Of a stretch of DNA of 12,664 bases, positions 12,001-12,664 are shown piece by piece (within the stretch, counting starts at the first letter, position 1; each line of letters starts with the position of its first letter). Source of the stretch: an uncultured Saprospiraceae bacterium (GTDB lineage Bacteria > Bacteroidota > Bacteroidia > Chitinophagales > Saprospiraceae); assembly GCA_938033975.1 (NCBI GenBank), contig CALHKJ010000313.1, positions 1 through 12,664 of the forward strand, given 5' to 3'. Both the position numbers and the translations under genes were made by a program. Under the pieces are notes generated by a model. The model was not told the origin of the DNA. It ran no database searches and saw only the letters and a list, made by a program, of their open reading frames with translations.

Positions 12001-12664
12001 GTTTTAAAGTAATCAACAATTGGAAGGTTAGGAACTGGTGTACAGGTGAGGAATATGTCGACCAACAGATATTGCAATTTGTTGATGATACACCGCCAAC
12101 AATCACAGTTGCAGATGCAAACTTTATTTCAGAAGTGAGCTGTGAGGCAATGGTCGAATTGATGGCTTCTGCAGATGATGCTGGAAGTGCCTGTCCATCA
12201 GATAATGTGACTTGGGTTGTTCGAGTCGATTTAGAAAATAATGGAAGTTTTGATTATCAGTTCTCTGGTTATTTGCCAGCTGACGATGATGATTTTGATG
12301 ATACCGATGGAGATGGTGTTGCAGATATTTTTATTGGAAACACCTCTGGAGGAGAAATGGTAAGTGTAACGCTTCCAGAAGAGGTGTTGGTTGCTAGTAC
12401 AGAACATAGGGTAGTGTGGACTGCTGATGATGGTTGTGGAAACGCAGCGAGTCAGACAAGTTACTTTACAGTGACGGACCAAAAACCACCAACTGCAGTA
12501 TGTGTCAATCTTAGCTCAGGAATAATGGTGAACGGAGAGTTGACCTTATGGGCTTGTGATTTTGATGCAAGTAGTTCAGATAATTGTACACCGATAGAAG
12601 ACCTATTGTTCAGCTTTACTGATGTGCATCCAAGTTTAGATCCTGAGTTTAATCCACTTTCAGG
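1..12664 (+). CDS. Giant multi-module HYR/Ig-like repeat surface protein (internal fragment, both ends outside window)
   Basis: One frame (first complete codon at 3, last at 12660-12662) is open for 4,220 codons; I translated it line by line and found no stop. It is built of about 45 modules of 80-95 residues with the strand motif D-x-C-G-N near each module end (about 27 clear instances) followed by a Thr/Ser-rich strand, 'EDxTAP' and a Cys-Pro linker, the pattern of HYR (hyalin repeat) and related Ig-like bacterial repeats. Order: three 700-residue super-repeats, a partial fourth, M7-type modules, HYR modules with a lamin-tail-like domain and a P domain, then varied modules. Composition is extreme: residues 700-1399 contain 135 Asp+Glu, 40 Cys and only 2 Lys+Arg. 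No catalytic motif is recognised. Likely an exported adhesin or stalk of a Bacteroidota bacterium (inference). The signal peptide, sorting domain, ribosome binding site and stop are outside the window, so start and total length are unknown. Confidence 0.97.
3..2099 (+). repeat. Super-repeat copy A (eight HYR-like modules, 5' end cut by window)
   Basis: First visible copy of the 700-codon unit. It begins at the motif 'DLVLECADP', which recurs at 2100, 4200 and (as 'NLNLECSDS') 6300. Approximate module starts: M1 before 3, M2 261, M3 507, M4 777, M5 1026, M6 1311, M7 1560, M8 1833. M4 (83 residues) is the most canonical HYR module: early Cys, 'LDNCD', 'GTTTVTFMATDDCGN', 'TCSFDITVID'. The copy has only one Lys and two Arg in about 700 residues. 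It is closer to copy B than copy C is, so further copies may lie upstream (inference). One codon is missing relative to copy B just before residue 37 ('SNNLAW' against 'SSDPLLW'). Confidence 0.96.
2100..4199 (+). repeat. Super-repeat copy B (complete, 700 codons)
   Basis: The only copy with both boundaries certain and a good reference for the unit. Module starts: M1 2100, M2 2361, M3 2607, M4 2877, M5 3126, M6 3411, M7 3660, M8 3933. Each module ends with a linker of the type 'APxLxCP'. M3 has 'ICGNENNDQIIAAWL', M5 has 'CTWLSDNQTDPLYNDNC', M6 has 'IACGSEDV' and an internal 'SSCGNTFE', M7 has 'ECNGGNQSSALQAWLNNNGG', and M8 has 'DECEGAVEV'. By hand count the copy holds 135 Asp+Glu, 40 Cys (five per module on average), one Lys and one Arg. 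The modules differ strongly from one another but match their counterparts in copies A and C, so the eight-module block was duplicated as a unit. Confidence 0.97.
4200..6299 (+). repeat. Super-repeat copy C (more divergent)
   Basis: Same module order as copy B. Starts: M1 4200, M2 4458, M3 4704, M4 4974, M5 5223, M6 5508, M7 5760, M8 6033. The total length is again 2,100 bp because a one-codon loss in M1 ('SNDLVW') is offset by a one-codon gain at the M6/M7 junction ('NPIIENEAEDL' against 'APIVTDATDL'). M4 remains almost unchanged, whereas M5 has drifted: 34 of 70 residues differ from copy B between 5298 and 5507, while A and B differ at 8 of 70 over the same stretch. It has one Lys and four Arg. 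Confidence 0.96.
6300..6809 (+). repeat. Partial fourth super-repeat (modules M1 and M2 only)
   Basis: M1 starts at 6300 ('NLNLECSDS') and keeps 'FGGAEATDACS', 'STTELVGCG' and 'VADNCGNTSTTSASIIITD'. M2 starts near 6561 with 'PADQVEECNNVEVSLDDW' and ends with 'ATDECGNQTTGLAEY'. After that the expected M3 ('CPEDLSLICG') does not follow. The frame goes through 'DETNPIITQEAEPF' directly into a module that resembles M7. So either M3-M6 were lost here or this is the older edge from which the super-repeat grew. Confidence 0.9.
6810..7868 (+). repeat. Four consecutive M7-type modules ('ECDGxGN ... WLxNNGG')
   Basis: Modules start near 6810, 7074, 7338 and 7611. Each has an opening 'ECDGG' or 'ECDGAGN', then a 'WLNNYGG', 'WLNTAGG', 'WLDNNGG' or 'WLEDHGG' segment, a 'D(D/S/A)C' turn, a Trp or Phe-Thr strand, and the closing 'DECGN' or 'DACGN' motif with 'IxDTTxP'. 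They match M7 of the super-repeats (for example 3660-3930) better than M1-M6. The third and fourth have a longer middle loop with an extra 'TCG'. The ECDGxGN/WLxNNGG pattern is one I recall as common in large secreted Bacteroidota proteins; its function is unknown to me. Structural repeats of the stalk are the likely role. Confidence 0.9.
7869..8150 (+). other. Divergent M7-like module with aromatic-rich loop
   Basis: Residues about 2623-2716 of the window frame. The module opens with 'MEECDDPGFGNF', keeps 'WLSSNAGATASDDCGDIQW', has an aromatic insertion ('NNYHPDNWVFTCGN') and closes with 'VIFTAIDDCGN' and 'DVSPPEFTNCP'. The first His residues and clusters of basic residues in the window start here and just after, so it marks the change from the very acidic stalk to a more ordinary composition. 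Confidence 0.8.
8151..8411 (+). other. Canonical HYR domain module
   Basis: About 87 residues with the classic HYR layout: Cys-Pro start, 'VNAPDLWCSAYANF', 'AEDNCGGTVIV', 'LFPVGTSILTYEAEDECGN', 'STCELKIIVND' and a 'TEPEITCP' linker. HYR domains have an immunoglobulin-like fold and are generally linked to cell adhesion. The role here as a spacer or adhesion module is inferred. 'VRRTD' in the middle is unusually basic compared with the super-repeat modules. Confidence 0.88.
8412..9152 (+). other. HYR module apparently split by an inserted domain
   Basis: The first half (about 8412-8630) runs like an HYR module: 'CPDDQTIFSDTNLCGG', 'TPIEENC', then 'FPVGENTLHYAAID'. At the point where 'aGN' and the last strand are expected, the lamin-tail-like domain begins. 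The missing end seems to reappear at about 9090-9152 as 'EAGVAYCNSTVRVIDNVAPFC', which supplies the Cys, the last strand and the 'DNxAP' linker. The nested reading is an inference from this complementarity. The alternative is a truncated HYR module followed by separate domains. Confidence 0.65.
8634..9044 (+). other. Lamin-tail-like domain (LTD)
   Basis: About 137 residues (2878-3014 of the window frame). The opening 'LLITEVVQDDKFTGIEITNF' matches the LTD pattern (a strand 'xIxEV', then 'EyIEIxN.G'). It is followed by 'LDISCLDITREN', a 'VPNGTLLGPGDVY' turn like the usual 'gttLaPGe.y', and an ending 'RLYIWDHDDAIDF ... GSYGSLNP' like the 'D..dA.DF ... GS.G.lNP' end common in bacterial LTDs. LTDs are Ig-like and in bacteria occur in secreted or surface proteins, often next to nucleases or adhesion modules. 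No nuclease is seen here. Assigned by pattern only, without a profile search. Confidence 0.75.
9213..9581 (+). other. P domain (proprotein convertase P / P-Homo B type)
   Basis: About 123 residues. Visible family features are 'INFDVADDMAVGDVRLMDLS' leading into 'LTNAEDLFASLSSPDGTSI' (family pattern: strand, H-T, D-L, L-x-SP-x-GT), then 'ILFGGSCPG', 'SASFTDEA' (the usual F-D-D turn), 'FFNESAQGTWSLEIDDKGLD' (family F-x-G-x-x-x-G-T-W-x-L-x-V-x-D) and 'GVILEATLEI'. The usual His of the first motif is replaced (Asn-Leu-Thr). P domains accompany subtilisin-like convertases and bacterial secreted proteases, and are also found as stand-alone binding domains. No protease lies inside the window part of this protein. 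The proline- and glycine-rich loop at about 9434-9450 is unusual. Confident on the domain, unsure of its role. Confidence 0.85.
9588..9887 (+). other. HYR domain module following the P domain
   Basis: About 100 residues: 'EDIVLQSEENDCRATFSWPH', 'LSDNCC', 'MFGVGTTTVVYTAVDQYGN', 'SQCSFDVRVEDNEPPVF'. It has the HYR order (Cys, DNC, G-T-T-T-V, aD..GN, C-x-F-x-V-x-V-x-D). The Cys of CGN is Tyr ('QYGN'), and a double Cys follows Asn at 9675-9683. The middle is longer than in M4. Confidence 0.85.
9888..10157 (+). other. HYR-like module with 'NDNCGN' and 'DSFGN'
   Basis: About 90 residues. It begins 'RPEDCEDRVFVLSPGACVLP', has 'AANDNCGNVDLRISPDF', then 'IGDHDFTITMTDSFGNSSDC', 'TFNVRVEPFNES'. The usual 'xDxxAP' linker is replaced by a Ser/Glu-rich segment ('ESESGDAIIC'), which may be a flexible hinge between this and the following non-HYR modules. 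Confidence 0.8.
10158..10445 (+). other. Non-HYR Cys-rich module ending 'VENKL'
   Basis: About 96 residues with 'NINLSLGPDCTATVTPDMVL', 'GCSEDFCVRLTDEFGN', 'HIGQTIVAEICIDCDESNCCW' and the closing strand 'AYINVENKLIPEVVCP'. This resembles a module type I recall from giant Saprospiraceae proteins, where the end reads 'C-W-G-x-x-x-V-E-D-K'. No function is known to me. Five of its Cys residues fall within 40 residues (10257-10385), including the pair 'NCC'. Confidence 0.75.
10446..11003 (+). other. Double module with 'CPDDITISC' start and 'RxWxxxD' strands
   Basis: Two halves, 10446-10670 and 10671-11003. The first has 'DDITISCNQTYDISVTGEP', 'CEQEIYFNYEDELI' and 'LVRTWYITDESNNTITCEQ'. The second has 'VVMPEDFVVTEFHTC', 'THPDYTGYPTIGD', a Trp-rich 'CSHFWNWDDLQL', 'EILRRWVVHDMC' and ends 'VLDTTPPVFEDCP'. 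The 'R-x-W-x-x-x-D' strand takes the place of 'TATDDCGN'. The paired arrangement is one I recall from long Saprospiraceae surface proteins. It has more Lys, Arg, His and Trp than the stalk and could contact ligands (inference). Confidence 0.75.
11004..11294 (+). other. HYR-like module
   Basis: About 97 residues: 'CPDDLTVNAGSSNCAADIYL', 'IIYDECGSVEDLFITVNPG', 'NLSPGEHRVRITAKDQCSN' and 'STCEFVVHVEDLVEPNVIC'. All HYR landmarks are present, although CGN is CSN and the G-T-T-T-V strand is replaced by 'PGEHRVRI'. Tyr residues cluster around 11085 and 11166. Confidence 0.82.
11295..11621 (+). other. Module with 'DDGSFDYC' and 'VVVQDK' signatures
   Basis: About 109 residues: 'LVVSLSNTGRSKLYAEVIDD' then 'GSFDYC', 'VYRLNEVC', 'FITLCCEDVE', 'MVVLRVWDDADGDGEYGSIG' and 'GECMVEVVVQDKTIPELQCP'. 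In related Bacteroidota proteins that I recall, the segment before the last strand is a short D-x-x-G-N turn. Here it is widened by an acidic D-x-D-G-D-G loop (11520-11537) that could bind calcium. Function unknown. Confidence 0.78.
11520..11537 (+). other. Acidic DxDGDG loop, possible Ca2+ site
   Basis: Encodes D-A-D-G-D-G between 'RVWD' and 'EYGS'. The spacing of Asp at positions 1, 3 and 5 followed by Gly fits EF-hand, dockerin and thrombospondin-3-type calcium loops. Binding is inferred from spacing only. Confidence 0.5.
11622..12095 (+). other. Double module with 'RKWTIP' and 'RNWCTGEEY' strands
   Basis: About 158 residues in two halves, mirroring the layout of 10446-11003. The first half has 'DIDLVCGQDYTDLSLTGMPS', 'CNNVDATYVDEL', 'CNVGQVVRKWTIPTADGSVE' and 'CEQIITIT'. 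The second has 'DESDIVWAPDWEGDC', 'GVCDQLGIQLESDTFYLVDD', 'ACFKVINNWKVRNWCTGEEY' and 'ILQFVDDTPPT'. The signatures C-F-K-x-x-x-x-W and 'NWC' are ones I associate with large Saprospiraceae proteins. No function is known to me. It repeats the double-module plan, which supports treating the two halves as one structural unit. Confidence 0.75.
12096..12503 (+). other. Module with long acidic insertion and 'DGCGN' strand
   Basis: About 136 residues: 'EVSCEAMVELMASADDAGSA', 'DNVTWVVRVDLENNGSFDY', an Asp-rich stretch (12282-12326), 'SGGEMVSVTLPEEVL', then 'HRVVWTADDGCGN' and 'SYFTVTDQKPPTAVC'. The last part is again a D-x-CGN strand with a 'D-x-K-P-P-T' linker. The middle insertion makes it longer than the other modules. 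Confidence 0.75.
12300..12326 (+). other. DTDGDGVAD calcium-binding-type motif
   Basis: Preceded by a run 'DDDDFD' (12282-12299), this encodes D-T-D-G-D-G-V-A-D, the spacing seen in thrombospondin type 3 calcium repeats of many bacterial surface proteins. A single copy only, so this is a likely but unproven Ca2+ site. Confidence 0.6.
12504..12664 (+). other. Start of a further module, cut by the window end
   Basis: Residues 'VNLSSGIMVNGELTLWACDF' followed by 'SSSDNCTPIEDLLFSFTD' continue in frame to the last base. The 'LWACDFD...SSDNCT' pattern is one I recall near the C-terminal part of giant Saprospiraceae proteins, usually followed by more modules and a type IX secretion sorting domain. 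Those would lie downstream and cannot be confirmed here. Confidence 0.75.

Noticed and set aside
1..12664. A multi-gene defence, biosynthetic or secretion system.
   Set aside because: The window contains only part of one structural protein gene. Nothing in it supports a second gene.

Overview
The whole window is the inside of one very large protein-coding gene on the + strand. The frame whose codons start at positions divisible by 3 is open from position 3 to the last complete codon at 12660-12662: 4,220 codons without a stop. Neither the start nor the stop codon lies here, so the protein is longer than 4,220 residues (over about 440 kDa for this part alone). There is no intergenic DNA and I see no promoter, terminator, RNA gene, mobile element or CRISPR array. 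All other open frames are shadows of this gene.

The encoded protein is a long chain of cysteine-containing, beta-sandwich-type modules of about 80-95 residues. They carry recurring signatures such as 'ATDDCGN', 'CPxDLTLEC' and 'EDxTAPxLxC', typical of HYR (hyalin repeat, immunoglobulin-like fold) and related repeats. Such giant, secreted, cysteine- and Asp-rich modular proteins, the AT-rich third positions and several C-terminal module types (for example 'VENKL', 'VVQDK' and 'VRNWC' signatures) are what I recall from Bacteroidota, especially Saprospiraceae/Lewinella-like marine bacteria. That assignment is from memory of the families, not from a search.

Layout: (1) 3-6299 holds three copies of a 700-codon (about 2.1 kb) super-repeat, each made of eight different modules (M1-M8). 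(2) 6300-6809 is a fourth, partial copy (M1-M2 only). (3) 6810-7868 holds four successive modules of the M7 type ('ECDGxGN ... WLxNNGG'). (4) 7869-8411 holds a divergent module and a canonical HYR module. (5) 8412-9887 is an HYR stretch that carries two foreign domains: a lamin-tail-like domain (8634-9044), apparently nested inside an HYR module, and a proprotein-convertase-type P domain (9213-9581). (6) 9888-12664 is a non-repetitive chain of distinct modules with two DxDGDG acidic motifs, continuing past the window end.

How it probably works (inference): an exported cell-surface or secreted stalk or adhesin. The super-repeats would be a long, highly acidic, disulfide- and perhaps calcium-stiffened rod, and the more varied C-terminal half would carry binding domains near the anchoring or sorting end. 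Signal peptide, C-terminal sorting domain and neighbouring genes are all outside the window.
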